Shown: positions 17,402 through 25,579, numbered from the stretch's first letter. The stretch is 51,143 nucleotides of DNA from an uncultured Eubacteriales bacterium (GCA_902765735.1 CACXBB010000018.1:1-51143); one strand, 5' to 3'. The notes: generated by a model not told the origin, from the letters alone. Numbers and translations are program-made.

Positions 17402-19137
17402 TTCGCGGCACCCCCTTCAAACGCGCCGAATTTGCACATCTGCTCGCACAGGCCGCAGCCCACGCAGATGGTGCGGTCGATGGACGCCTTCTTGTCGGCG
17501 AACCGTATGGCCGGACAGCCGATCTTCATGCAGCTCTTGCAGCCCTTGCACTTGTCCGGGTTGACGGACAGCGGCGGGTTGTGTTTGACGTATTTGAGCA
17601 GCGCGCAGGGCCTGCGGACGATGATCACCGAAGGCTCGGCGATGGCGATCTCCTCCTTGATGGCGGCCTCGGTGGCGGCCATGTCCTGCGGGTCCACCAC
17701 GCGCACGCGCTTCACACCCACGGCCTGACAGAAGTCCTCGATGCGGATCGGGTAGGTGGGCTCGTTTTGAAGTGTCAGCCCGGTGGTGGGGTTCTGCTGG
17801 TGGCCGGTCATGCCGGTGATGCTGTTGTCCAGCACCAGCACGGTGGCGATGCCCCTGTTGTACACCAGATTCACGATGCCGGTCATGCCGGAGTGCATGA
17901 AGGTGGAGTCGCCGATGACCGCCACGGTCTTCGCGGCGGCCTCCGTGCCCAGCATCTTCGTGTAGCCGTGGGCCATGCCGACGGACGCGCCCATGCACAG
18001 CACGCTGTCCACCGCGTTGAGCGGCGCGCCACTGCCCAGGGTGTAGCAGCCGATGTCGCCCAGCACCGTGAGCTTCAATTTTGAGAGCACCGTGAACAGG
18101 CCCCTGTGGGGACAGCCGGGGCACATCACCGGGGGACGGCCCGGCACGGCCTCGTCGTAGCTGTCAAACGCCGGCAGCGCCGCGCCCACCCGGGCCCTGA
18201 TCCTGTTCTGGGAAAGCTCGCCCAGCAGGCCGAACAGGTCCTTGCCGCCGTCCACGCGAATGCCGTGGGCGCGCATGTGGCTCTCGATCACGCCGTCCAG
18301 CTCCTCCACGACGATCAGCTTCTTCACCTTCGCGGCGAAGTCCCTGAGCCGCTTCACGGGCAGTGGGTTCACCAGACCCAGCTTGAACACGCTGGCGTCC
18401 GGGAGGGCCTCCTTCACGTACAGATAGCAGGTGCCGGAGGTGACGAAGCCGATGTCTGTCTCCCCCATCTCCTCGCGGTTGAGCGCCGTGGTCTCGGCCA
18501 GCTCCTGAAGCGCCAGCATGCGCTTCTCCACCTCGACGTGCCGCTTCACGGCGTTGGCCGGGGCGGCGACGTACTTCTGGGGGTTGCGCTCGTAGGGTTT
18601 AAGGGCGCGCTCGTCGCGGTCCTTCAGCTCCACCAGGCTCTGGCTGTGGGCCACGCGGGTGCAGGTGCGCAGCATCACGGGGGTGTCGTATGCCTCGGAG
18701 ATGGCGTAGGCCTCGGCCACGAAGTCCTTGCACTCCTGAGAATCGGAGGGCTCCAGCATCGCCAGCTTCGCGGCGACGGCGTAGTGGCGGGAGTCCTGCT
18801 CGTTCTGGGAGGAGTGCATGCCCGGGTCGTCGGCCACGGTGATCACCAGGCCCCCGTTCACGCCGGTGTAGGAGGCCGTGAACAGCGGGTCGGCGGCCAC
18901 GTTGAAGCCCACATGCTTCATGGCGCAGAATGCCCGCGCCCCCGCCAGGCTCGCGCCCACGGCGGCCTCCGCCGCCGCCTTCTCGTTGGGGGCCCACTCG
19001 GCGTAGACTTCGTCGTACTCCGCCGCCTGCTCGGTGATCTCCGTGGACGGCGTGCCCGGATAGGACGAAACAAAACGGCAGCCCGCCTCATACAGCCCGC
19101 AGGCCACCGCCTGATTGCCCAGCATCAGTTTCTTCAT
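17398..19137 (-). CDS. iorA: Indolepyruvate ferredoxin oxidoreductase subunit alpha
   Basis: Thiamine-diphosphate-dependent catalytic subunit, 579 residues. The N-terminal pyrimidine-binding domain starts MKKLMLGNQAVACGLYEAG, with YPGTPSTEIT near residue 25. The TPP motif is in GDIGCYTLG to GDSTFMHSGMTGIVN near 370-415, and the C-terminus carries two [4Fe-4S] ferredoxin clusters (CKGCKSCMKIGC and CVGCGLCEQMC). The ATG at 19137 behind AAGGAAGG is preferred over an upstream ATG at 19182 that lacks a site. Transcribed from the promoter at 19188-19216. Cytoplasmic; oxygen-sensitive, so a marker of anaerobic life. Confidence 0.95.
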   Translation of the reverse strand: MKKLMLGNQAVACGLYEAGCRFVSSYPGTPSTEITEQAAEYDEVYAEWAPNEKAAAEAAVGASLAGARAFCAMKHVGFNVAADPLFTASYTGVNGGLVITVADDPGMHSSQNEQDSRHYAVAAKLAMLEPSDSQECKDFVAEAYAISEAYDTPVMLRTCTRVAHSQSLVELKDRDERALKPYERNPQKYVAAPANAVKRHVEVEKRMLALQELAETTALNREEMGETDIGFVTSGTCYLYVKEALPDASVFKLGLVNPLPVKRLRDFAAKVKKLIVVEELDGVIESHMRAHGIRVDGGKDLFGLLGELSQNRIRARVGAALPAFDSYDEAVPGRPPVMCPGCPHRGLFTVLSKLKLTVLGDIGCYTLGSGAPLNAVDSVLCMGASVGMAHGYTKMLGTEAAAKTVAVIGDSTFMHSGMTGIVNLVYNRGIATVLVLDNSITGMTGHQQNPTTGLTLQNEPTYPIRIEDFCQAVGVKRVRVVDPQDMAATEAAIKEEIAIAEPSVIIVRRPCALLKYVKHNPPLSVNPDKCKGCKSCMKIGCPAIRFADKKASIDRTICVGCGLCEQMCKFGAFEGGAAK

Positions 19138-19187
19138 CGATGAACCTTCCTTTCGGTAAAACCACAGGGTATAAAAAACCATATCCT

Positions 19188-19216
19188 ATAATACCACAAC
19201 GCGCCCCGGGTTTCAA
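19188..19216 (-). promoter_or_regulatory. Promoter of iorAB
   Basis: On the minus strand TTGAAA (19216-19211), 17-base spacer, TATTAT (19193-19188), about 50 bases before the iorA start. Confidence 0.75.
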
Positions 19217-19239
19217 GCGCGCAAACGTTTCCTTTACAA

Positions 19240-19265
19240 TAGAAATCCCCGCCGGAGCGGGGATT
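19240..19265 (-). terminator. Terminator after the secreted protein gene
   Basis: A 9-bp perfect stem (AATCCCCGC with GCGGGGATT) and four-base loop, 22 bases past the stop codon. The tail TTCTATTGT is only moderately T-rich. Confidence 0.6.
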
Positions 19266-19287
19266 CGGGGAGGATAAAGGCCCGGTG

Positions 19288-20958
19288 TTACTTCTTTGTC
19301 TTGACCTTCTTGGTAGCGCTCCAGTTGGACACGCCCCCGGCGCCGTCGGTGTATCGCACGCGGACATAATACGTCGTCTTCGTTTGCAGCTTCAGCGTCA
19401 CCTTGGTCTTCTTCTTTGAAACTACTTTGCTGACCACATCCGTTGAAAAGTTCGGGTCGGTGGAATACTCTACCTCGATACCCTTGATCTGATTGAGCAG
19501 GGCCTTGTTCTTCTTGTTCTTCTTGATCTTCTTCCATGATACAGTCACCTTGTTTCTCTTCGCCCTGGCTTTAACAGAAGAGGGAGACTGGGAAATAGCG
19601 ATGGCGGGGCTGGATACAGTATCCGTTTTTGAAGGTGTACTTGAGTTGGAAGGATCGTTATCAGTTTTTGTGGTTGAGGTAGTTGTTTGGGTAGATTCAT
19701 CTGTTTTTGTGTTTGATTTCGGGTTTGGAACAAAAGCTGTTACTCCGCAGGAAGTTTTATTGCCAGCCGCATCATACGCATATATATGTGTAGTATATGT
19801 GCAGCCAGTCTTGTTATTATGGTCGGATACTCTGATATAGCAAGAGGCTGTGTTTCCAGATATAGATCCTTCATGCCATGTAGCGTCCTCACCTTTCTGA
19901 CCATCATACCATGATGGAAATAGCACTTTTGTTACACCAACATTATCTGACACATTACATGATACAGTGTAACCTTCGGAGGACACATTGCTAACCTGAA
20001 CATTTGTGATGGTCGGGTTGGATGTATCATTAGCATAAGCAGTTGCATTCGGCCATTTAATATATTTGATATATGGATAACTTCTCCCCCAATAATTCAC
20101 AAAACCCTGCCAAGTGTAATACCTTGTCCAAACAGCATAAGCAGCGTTGTTGGATGGCCTCGAATTCTCTACCGTTGTGAAGCCATTGGCATCCTTTTGA
20201 ACGATAATCATGCTATGTCCGTGATGTCCACAAGCGAGGCTGTCATTTCCCCAGGAGGAACAGCCCGAAGTGCAGCCGCATATTCTAAGCGTTGCGCCCA
20301 ACTGAGCATTTCCGATGTATGCCTTGATATGATCCACCGTTACAGTTCGATTCGCATCGGATAGTTCTCTGAGAGAATTCAATCCCGCAGACGCAGTTCC
20401 GACAAAATCAGAAGAGAATGAAGTGTTCCATATCTTTTGATAGATCAATGAAGCGTATGTCCAACAGTTGTTTTGATTGGCTACCGAAGAGGCGGATATG
20501 GATTTTCCTTGAACACTGAAAGAAGTGCTATTGTTTTGCACATCAAAATTAGCCTCTGCCAAAAACATTCCTGCCTCTGCTTGTATTGCATCTCCTTGTA
20601 AACTGTCCAATGAATCCAAATCGAAATCGGTGTCGCTCTGCGCTTCAAGCATGGGCAGGTCAGAAAGATCAGCGTCTTCGGCCTCTTCTACAACCGCATC
20701 GACTGGTTCAGAAGTAATCTCCTGTTCAGCTTCGGTAACATCTTCTTCGGGTTGTGCTACATCTTCAACGGGTTCAGTCTCTTCTGTGTCGGGTTGGGCA
20801 GCATCGGCTTCTGGTTCGGTCTTTACTTCCTCCTCAACAACTGGCGCGACTTCCTCCAAAACCACATCTTGAGTTCCTTGCAGCTCTTCCATCAGTGCGA
20901 TAGGGCTCAGCAGCAGCGCCGCAACGAGCACCGCAACCAACAGGGTCTTGATCTTCAT
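19288..20958 (-). CDS. Secreted papain-fold-like protein with acidic linker, GBS-Bsp-like and Fn3-like domains
   Basis: A 556-residue exported protein. Signal peptide at residues 1-24; an Asp/Glu/Pro-rich low-complexity linker at about 32-125; then a domain at about 150-300 with a candidate cysteine-hydrolase triad: C165 in NNCWTYAS, H248 in HGHSMIIVQ and N265 in TVENSRPS. Residues 313-408 resemble a GBS Bsp-like repeat (PTITNVQVSN...YDAAGNKTS). A Ser/Thr-rich spacer follows, then a basic Fn3-like domain at 460-556 (YYVRVRYTDGAGGVSNWS). The ATG at 20958 follows GGAGGAGAGG. It is AT-richer than its neighbours and has a consensus promoter that overlaps the one for the adjacent XRE regulator. 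Likely acts at the cell wall; the substrate is unknown. Confidence 0.8.
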   Translation of the reverse strand: MKIKTLLVAVLVAALLLSPIALMEELQGTQDVVLEEVAPVVEEEVKTEPEADAAQPDTEETEPVEDVAQPEEDVTEAEQEITSEPVDAVVEEAEDADLSDLPMLEAQSDTDFDLDSLDSLQGDAIQAEAGMFLAEANFDVQNNSTSFSVQGKSISASSVANQNNCWTYASLIYQKIWNTSFSSDFVGTASAGLNSLRELSDANRTVTVDHIKAYIGNAQLGATLRICGCTSGCSSWGNDSLACGHHGHSMIIVQKDANGFTTVENSRPSNNAAYAVWTRYYTWQGFVNYWGRSYPYIKYIKWPNATAYANDTSNPTITNVQVSNVSSEGYTVSCNVSDNVGVTKVLFPSWYDGQKGEDATWHEGSISGNTASCYIRVSDHNNKTGCTYTTHIYAYDAAGNKTSCGVTAFVPNPKSNTKTDESTQTTTSTTKTDNDPSNSSTPSKTDTVSSPAIAISQSPSSVKARAKRNKVTVSWKKIKKNKKNKALLNQIKGIEVEYSTDPNFSTDVVSKVVSKKKTKVTLKLQTKTTYYVRVRYTDGAGGVSNWSATKKVKTKK

Positions 20959-20988
20959 GGTGTTCCTCTCCTCCATCACCATATATTT

Positions 20989-21009
20989 GCGTTAACGTTC
21001 ACGTAACGC
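20989..21009. promoter_or_regulatory. Inverted repeat downstream of the secreted protein promoter
   Basis: GCGTTA and TAACGC arms separated by nine bases, lying just downstream of the -10 (21025-21020) on the minus strand. A plausible operator for the divergently encoded XRE protein. Confidence 0.4.
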
Positions 21010-21019
21010 TCATGTCACC

Positions 21020-21048
21020 ATTATACATAATATTTGATGTAAAGTCAA
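21020..21048 (-). promoter_or_regulatory. Promoter of the secreted protein gene
   Basis: On the minus strand TTGACT (21048-21043), 17-base spacer, TATAAT (21025-21020). Its -35 region is interleaved with that of the plus-strand promoter at 21034-21063. Confidence 0.85.
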
Positions 21049-21063
21049 TACACCAGATATGAT
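21034..21063 (+). promoter_or_regulatory. Promoter of the XRE regulator
   Basis: TTGATG (21034-21039), 18-base spacer, TATGAT (21058-21063). The octamer TGATGTAA occurs at 21035-21042 and again at 21060-21067, possible regulator half-sites. Confidence 0.6.
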
Positions 21064-21093
21064 GTAATTATACTTTTTCATGAGGTGAACGTC

Positions 21094-21306
21094 ATGAAGG
21101 AGTATTGGGAGATCATACGTGAACTGAGGGAGGACAGGGACATCAAGCAATACGCTATCGCAAGGCTTTTAGGCACGACACAGCAAATGTATTCCAGATA
21201 CGAAAACGGCATCAACGAGATGCCGATACGCCATTTGAGAACGCTGTGCCAGTATTACAATGTCAGTGCGGATTACATATTGGGGTTAAAGAAGGAAATG
21301 CGATAA
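21094..21306 (+). CDS. Small XRE/Cro-CI-type helix-turn-helix regulator
   Basis: A 70-residue single-domain DNA-binding protein. The helix-turn-helix covers about residues 18-45 (KQYAIARLLGTTQQMYSRYENGINEMP), followed by the helix LRTLCQYYNVSADYILGLKK typical of phage-repressor-like regulators in Clostridia. The ATG at 21094 follows GAGGTG by six bases; the GTG at 21085 is part of that site. It diverges from the secreted protein gene with overlapping promoters, so local control of that gene and of itself is likely (inference). Confidence 0.85.
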   Translation: MKEYWEIIRELREDRDIKQYAIARLLGTTQQMYSRYENGINEMPIRHLRTLCQYYNVSADYILGLKKEMR

Positions 21307-21332
21307 ACTGCATGCTATGAAATTCCAAAAGC

Positions 21333-21362
21333 AAAAAGAGAAATGTCCCTGTGACATTTCCC
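21333..21362 (-). terminator. Terminator of rpsT
   Basis: On the minus strand a 10-bp stem (GGGAAATGTC with GACATTTCTC, one G-T pair) with a five-base loop, then TTTTTGCTTTTGG. Confidence 0.85.
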
Positions 21363-21383
21363 TCTTCGTGCACTTGCGCGTGT

Positions 21384-21644
21384 TTAACCCGCAGTCTTGG
21401 CAAGGCGCTTGGCCAGACGAGCCTTTTTGCGATTCGCAGCGTTCTTATGCATAACGCCCTTAGCGGCGGCCTTGTCAACCGCACCCTGGGTCGCGCTCAG
21501 CAGCTTGGCATCGGCCTCACCCGCGGCAATGGCGGTTTCAAACTTTTTGATCTGAGTCTTCATGGCGGACTTGATCATCCGGTTGCGCAGGTTCTTCTTT
21601 TCGGTCACCTTCACGCGCTTGATGGCAGATTTGATATTCGGCAA
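21384..21644 (-). CDS. rpsT: 30S ribosomal protein S20
   Basis: Small-subunit ribosomal protein binding 16S rRNA, 86 residues, standard length. The sequence [21 protein letters not shown] at the N-terminus and [20 protein letters not shown] at the C-terminus are diagnostic. Translation starts at TTG 21644, six to seven bases after GGAGGTG; an upstream ATG at 21665 would add a non-homologous extension and overlap the site. It is divergent from gpr, as in many endospore formers. Confidence 0.97.
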   Translation of the reverse strand: MPNIKSAIKRVKVTEKKNLRNRMIKSAMKTQIKKFETAIAAGEADAKLLSATQGAVDKAAAKGVMHKNAANRKKARLAKRLAKTAG

Positions 21645-21717
21645 ATTTTTCACCTCCCTACGCAATTTAGCAAATCATATTTTACCACGAATTTCGGCAA
21701 AAAGCAATAGTTTGGGC

Positions 21718-21746
21718 GCATTCGGATGAAAAACTTGGGTAAACTA
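21718..21746 (+). promoter_or_regulatory. Possible forespore (sigma F/G-type) promoter of gpr
   Basis: GCATT (21718-21722) and GTAAACTA (21739-21746) resemble forespore sigma -35 and -10 sequences with near-correct spacing. Assigned mainly because gpr is under sigma F/G control in Bacillus. Confidence 0.3.
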
Positions 21747-21777
21747 AAGGGTAAAATCGATAAAAAGAGGCGTCGGA

Positions 21778-22689
21778 ATGCACAATTATCGCACGGATCT
21801 GGCCATGGAGGCCTTCGACGGAGCCCAGCAATCGAGCCCCTGCGGGGTGGACGTCCACCGCTGGGAGACGGGCGGCGTGACGCTGACGGAGGTGGTGGTG
21901 TCCACCGACGACGCCGCCCGTGCGCTGGGCAAGCCCGCGGGCCGCTACCTGACGATGGAATCGCCGCTTCTCAAGAAGCGGGACCCGGACGTGCGCAGCG
22001 CCATGGCGTCGCTGTTGTCCGAGGAGCTCTCGCGGCTTTTGCCCGCGTGGGACGGGCAGTCCTGCGCGCTGGTGATCGGCCTCGGGAACCGACAGATCAC
22101 CCCCGACGCCCTGGGGCCCGCGGTGATCGACCGCACGCTGGTCACGCGCCACCTGTCCGACCACCTGTTTCCGCTGTCCGACATGCGGCCGGTCAGCGCC
22201 ATCGCCCCGGGGGTGCTGGGGGTGACCGGCATCGAGACCATGGACGTGGTGGAGAGCCTCGTGAAGCTCGTCAACCCCTGCGCGGTGATCTGCGTGGACA
22301 GCCTGGCCGCCCGGGATTCCGGCCGCATCGGGTCAACCCTCCAGCTCACCGACACGGGCATACAGCCCGGCGCGGGGGTCGGCAACCATCGCCGCGCCCT
22401 GACGCGCCAGAGCGTCGGCGCGCCGGTGATCGCCATCGGCATGCCCACCGTGATCCACGCCGCCACCCTCGCCCGGGACGCCTTTGAATGGCTGGACCGC
22501 CAGGCGGACGACGCGGCCCTCTCCGAGATGGAGCGCAGCCTGCTGGACACGGCCCTCGGGGAGATGATCGTCACCCCCCGGGAGATCGACGCGCTCATAC
22601 AGGACGCCGCCGGCATCATCGCCGCGGGCATCAACCGCGCCCTGCAGCCGGAGCTCTCCGACGCCGAGATCGCCGCCATGATGGACTGA
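21778..22689 (+). CDS. gpr: GPR endopeptidase, spore germination protease
   Basis: Aspartic-type protease (family A25) that degrades small acid-soluble spore proteins during germination, 303 residues. It begins MHNYRTDLAMEAFD, the segment cut during autoprocessing in known GPRs. Family blocks are VVIGLGN-type ALVIGLGNRQITPDALGP near residue 98, IAPGVLGVTGIET near 140, AVICVDSLAARD near 165 and the long IQPGAGVGNHRRALTRQSVGAPVIAIGMPTVI near 195. AAAGAGG precedes the ATG. Its presence shows an endospore-former. The spoIIP gene that follows gpr in Bacillus is absent. Confidence 0.96.
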   Translation: MHNYRTDLAMEAFDGAQQSSPCGVDVHRWETGGVTLTEVVVSTDDAARALGKPAGRYLTMESPLLKKRDPDVRSAMASLLSEELSRLLPAWDGQSCALVIGLGNRQITPDALGPAVIDRTLVTRHLSDHLFPLSDMRPVSAIAPGVLGVTGIETMDVVESLVKLVNPCAVICVDSLAARDSGRIGSTLQLTDTGIQPGAGVGNHRRALTRQSVGAPVIAIGMPTVIHAATLARDAFEWLDRQADDAALSEMERSLLDTALGEMIVTPREIDALIQDAAGIIAAGINRALQPELSDAEIAAMMD

Positions 22690-22735
22690 GTTCCGGTGAC
22701 ACAGATGCGCCACAAACTTTTTGCAAAAATTACGG

Positions 22736-22764
22736 TTGTAATCGCATTCCACTGGTGCTATAAT
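22736..22764 (+). promoter_or_regulatory. Promoter of the candidate small RNA
   Basis: TTGTAA (22736-22741), 17-base spacer, TATAAT (22759-22764) with a TGC extended -10. Predicted start near 22771, and no coding gene follows on this strand before the terminator at 22820-22874. Confidence 0.8.
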
Positions 22765-22770
22765 AAAGCC

Positions 22771-22868
22771 GCCGATGAGGTCATCGGCAGAGGTTAATAC
22801 CCAACCTTCTTCTTCCCCCGGGCGCAGGATATCCTTGAGCAAGATGTCCTGCGCCCTCTTCCTTTTTC
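22771..22868 (+). ncRNA. Candidate small RNA, about 98 nt
   Basis: Predicted transcript between gpr and a convergent gene. It would start with a hairpin (GCCGATGAGGTCATCGGC, 22771-22788), then a weak AGGTT/AACCT stem and an unpaired pyrimidine tract (CCTTCTTCTTCCCCC, 22805-22819). A 14-bp terminator stem (22820-22833 with 22843-22856) and a U-rich tail close it. No start codon with a ribosome-binding site is seen. The C/U tract is complementary to purine-rich Shine-Dalgarno sequences, so it could act by base-pairing with mRNAs. I do not recognise a named family. The 5' hairpin resembles the palindromes in the repeat region at 27648-27708. Confidence 0.6.
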
Positions 22869-22874
22869 TTTCAT
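22820..22874 (+). terminator. Strong terminator of the small RNA
   Basis: A 14-bp stem with one G-T pair, nine-base loop and TCTTCCTTTTTCTTT tail on the plus strand. On the minus strand the downstream side is purine-rich, so it is directional. Confidence 0.9.
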
Positions 22875-23512
22875 TTTAATATCTGCCTGATCTTCTCCGC
22901 CATGGCCTCCGCAAGCCGGAGGTGGCCCTCGGCGGTCATGTGCACGGCGTCCAGCCTGGAGACCTCGGCGTAGGGCGCGGCGTCGAAGAAATCCACCCGC
23001 AACAGCTTCGAGACCCGGAGAAGCTCCGGCCCCAGCCCTCTGGAGACCTCGATCGCCTGCTCGCCGAAGCACTCCGCGTGGCGGGTCTGCATCAGGTTGT
23101 CCAGTATCGGCGGCGGCGCGACGATGACGATGCGCGGCGCATCTCCGTTTTGATCCATGCCGTACAGCTTGCAGGCGCGCACCAGCTGCATCATGCTCTG
23201 GCCGATGGTCATGGGGGTCAGGTTGAAGCGGCGCTTGGTGTCGTTGGAGCCCAGCATGATGGCCACGGCGTCCAGCGGGTTGTGGCTCATCAGGCATGGC
23301 GGCAGGTAGTTTAAGCCGCTCTTGAAGCCGCCCTCCACGGGATCGTCGTACACGCAGGTGCGGCCGTTGAAGCCCTCCTCGATCACCGCGTAGCCCTCCC
23401 CCAGCAGCTCGGCCATGCGCATGGGCCAGCGGGTGTGGGCGTCGTAGCGGCCGCCGGTGGGGATGTAGCCCCAGGTGTTGGAGTCGCCGAAGCAGAGTAT
23501 ACGCCTTTGCAT
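22871..23512 (-). CDS. SGNH/GDSL-family hydrolase
   Basis: A 213-residue serine esterase or lipase-like enzyme of the SGNH fold. Block I is FGDSNTWG with nucleophile S11, block III is LGSND with N90, and block V is LDAVHMT with D188 and H191. It resembles acyl-CoA thioesterase I-type or carbohydrate acetylesterase members; the true substrate is unknown. No signal peptide, so likely cytoplasmic. It is the last gene of the cdaA operon: its ATG directly follows the stop codon of the upstream gene, and its GGAGGAG lies inside that gene. Confidence 0.9.
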   Translation of the reverse strand: MQRRILCFGDSNTWGYIPTGGRYDAHTRWPMRMAELLGEGYAVIEEGFNGRTCVYDDPVEGGFKSGLNYLPPCLMSHNPLDAVAIMLGSNDTKRRFNLTPMTIGQSMMQLVRACKLYGMDQNGDAPRIVIVAPPPILDNLMQTRHAECFGEQAIEVSRGLGPELLRVSKLLRVDFFDAAPYAEVSRLDAVHMTAEGHLRLAEAMAEKIRQILK

Positions 23513-24235
23513 TTACATCTCCTCCGAATCCTGCCGATCCTCAGGGGACCATGCGTTGGCCCTGGGCAGGTTGTTGACGTTGAACACCTCGTCCTCGTAG
23601 AAGTCGGTCACATCGGGCTGGTTGCCGTCCATGCCGAACAGGTCGGCCTCCCGCTCGGAGCGTATGCGCCGCGCCTTCTCCTCGGACTCCTTCAGCCGCC
23701 TCTGGTGCAGCTCGTGGGACGCCGCGCCGCCCTTGCGCCGGCGCTCGCCCCGCTGGAAGCTGCCCCTGCCGTCGCCGCCGCGCCTGACCACGGTGGCGCC
23801 GTCGCTGCCGCGCCTGCGGACGGACCCGGGCGCCCGGGTCGAGGGGCGGCTGCCGTCCTGCTGCCGCACCAGCGTGCTGGCCACCACGTAGTCCCGCTCC
23901 TGCCAGTTCTTCTCCAGCAGGTCGTCGGGCACCAGTTCGAGCTGGTCACGGATGTCGGAATCATTGAAGAAGTTCTCGTCGTTGACGATCACCCGCTCCT
24001 TGTGGAACCACACCCAATGGGGACGCCAGCGCACCAGCCACACCAGTATGTCCCCCGCCACGCCGACGGCCATCAGCACGATCAGCAGAAACAGCCAGTT
24101 GCGCGACAGCCACAATAGCGGGTTCGCGCCCGCGCTGCCCGCCAGGTGGAAAAGCCTCAGCACCCAGTTGGCAAAGCCCTTCAGCCAGCCCAGCATGGTG
24201 TCCACGATGGCGCTGGAATAGGCGGATATTGTCAT
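23513..24235 (-). CDS. Membrane-anchored protein with basic disordered region, unknown
   Basis: A 240-residue protein in the cdaA-cdaR operon. Residues 11-65 hold one or two membrane segments (LLWLSRNWLFLLIVLMAVGVAGDILVWLV is the clearest). Then come a short folded-looking block (VIVNDENFFNDSDIRDQLELVPDDLLEKN), a strongly basic Arg/Gly/Ser-rich stretch at about 125-185, and an acidic tail. I recognise no family. AGGAGG precedes the ATG at 24235, and the gap to cdaR is 21 bases. Its consistent setting beside the c-di-AMP cyclase suggests an envelope or signalling partner, but no function can be stated. Confidence 0.8.
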   Translation of the reverse strand: MTISAYSSAIVDTMLGWLKGFANWVLRLFHLAGSAGANPLLWLSRNWLFLLIVLMAVGVAGDILVWLVRWRPHWVWFHKERVIVNDENFFNDSDIRDQLELVPDDLLEKNWQERDYVVASTLVRQQDGSRPSTRAPGSVRRRGSDGATVVRRGGDGRGSFQRGERRRKGGAASHELHQRRLKESEEKARRIRSEREADLFGMDGNQPDVTDFYEDEVFNVNNLPRANAWSPEDRQDSEEM

Positions 24236-24256
24236 GGAAAGTCCTCCTGAATCGTA

Positions 24257-25579
24257 TTACTCCTCGTTGCCGACCTCCGTCAGCGTGACGGTCATCTTCT
24301 CGTGCTCGGGCTGGAAGGTGACGTTGGGGAAGCGCTCGTTGTCGAACACGGGCTCGATCTCATAGGTGCCCGCCTTCAGGCCGGTCAGATCGACGCTGAC
24401 GAACACGCCGTCCTTCTGCAGCTGCTCCACGACGCTGCGGGGGCCGGTGACATAGACGCTCATGGTGTTGTACTCCACGCTGAGCCCCTCGCCCTTGCCG
24501 GCCACCAGCACGCCGACGTTCTCGATGTGCCCGCTGATGCTGGCCTCGGAGATGGTGACGTTCACGTACACCTGCTCGCTGGACAGGTTCTTGACCCCGG
24601 ACAGCGGCGTGATGGTCGCGCGCTCGGTGAAGCTCTGGGACATGCCCTCCACGGACACGGACTGTATCATCAGTTCCGTAAGGCCGTCCAGCAGGTCCTC
24701 GTCGGCGGCCACGGTGATGGTCTCCGGCTGTATGGTCACCGACTGCACCACGTAGCCCTCCGCCGGCTGTCCCGTGACCACGTTGGCCAGATCGGTGGAG
24801 ACCGGCAGCTCCTTGGTGGGATAGATGTCCACGCTCACCGACACGGAGGAGGAGGACAGGTTGAGCATCTCGGCGCTGATCTCCTCCCCGGCGGCGTCCA
24901 GCAGCACGTAGGGCTGGGCCTGGGTGAAGGGGCTGTCATGCCCGGTGATGTCCACATACACCGTGGCGGAGCCGATGTTGCGCACCACGGAGCCCGCGCC
25001 GCTGACCGTCAGGCTGGACGGGTTCATGCGGGTGATGTTGTACCAGTAGTTCTCCTGCATGTCGCCGGAGAGCACCGAGTTGATCGGCACGGAACGGGAG
25101 TCCAGCGCCTCGAAGGTGAGGGTCAGCGAGTCCGGGACGATGTCGGTCACCCGGCCGTAGACGCTGGACGCCCGCAGCGGCACCTCCTGGGTGCCGGCGG
25201 TGCGCACGCTGGACAGGTCCAGCGACACCTGTATGTTGTCCCCGGACAGCCGGGCGTAGTAGGCCTGCGGCGCGTCCACGGTGACGGTGATGTTGCTCAG
25301 GTCCTCCGTGGGGTCGTCCAGCAGCGCCAGGCGGTTGGCGTTTAAAGTGGTCTGGCCCGTGACGTAGCCCGTCAGCCCGCCGATGGTCTTGGACCGGGTG
25401 ATGGAGGTGTTGCTGGAGATCACGTAGTTCCACAGCAGTATCGCCAGCAGAAGGGACAGCACCTTCAGCCACACGTTGTTGGCCAGCATGCCCCAGAAGC
25501 TGCGCAGCGACCACACCACGCGGTCCAGGAAGGTCGTCTTCGGCCTGAGGTTCTCGTTTTCGGGGGTTTTATTCTCCAT
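24257..25579 (-). CDS. cdaR: YbbR-domain protein, CdaA regulator CdaR
   Basis: Membrane-anchored regulator of the diadenylate cyclase CdaA, 440 residues. Residues 1-32 are cytoplasmic, 37-56 form the single helix (NVWLKVLSLLLAILLWNYVISS, the classic YbbR start), and the rest is extracytoplasmic with about four YbbR repeats (for example SNITVTVDAPQAYYARL, PSSLTVSGAGSVVRNI and PETITVAADEDLLDGL). Its start lies inside the 3' end of cdaA (11-base overlap), so they are coupled. In Bacillus CdaR binds and modulates CdaA. Confidence 0.93.
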   Translation of the reverse strand: MENKTPENENLRPKTTFLDRVVWSLRSFWGMLANNVWLKVLSLLLAILLWNYVISSNTSITRSKTIGGLTGYVTGQTTLNANRLALLDDPTEDLSNITVTVDAPQAYYARLSGDNIQVSLDLSSVRTAGTQEVPLRASSVYGRVTDIVPDSLTLTFEALDSRSVPINSVLSGDMQENYWYNITRMNPSSLTVSGAGSVVRNIGSATVYVDITGHDSPFTQAQPYVLLDAAGEEISAEMLNLSSSSVSVSVDIYPTKELPVSTDLANVVTGQPAEGYVVQSVTIQPETITVAADEDLLDGLTELMIQSVSVEGMSQSFTERATITPLSGVKNLSSEQVYVNVTISEASISGHIENVGVLVAGKGEGLSVEYNTMSVYVTGPRSVVEQLQKDGVFVSVDLTGLKAGTYEIEPVFDNERFPNVTFQPEHEKMTVTLTEVGNEE

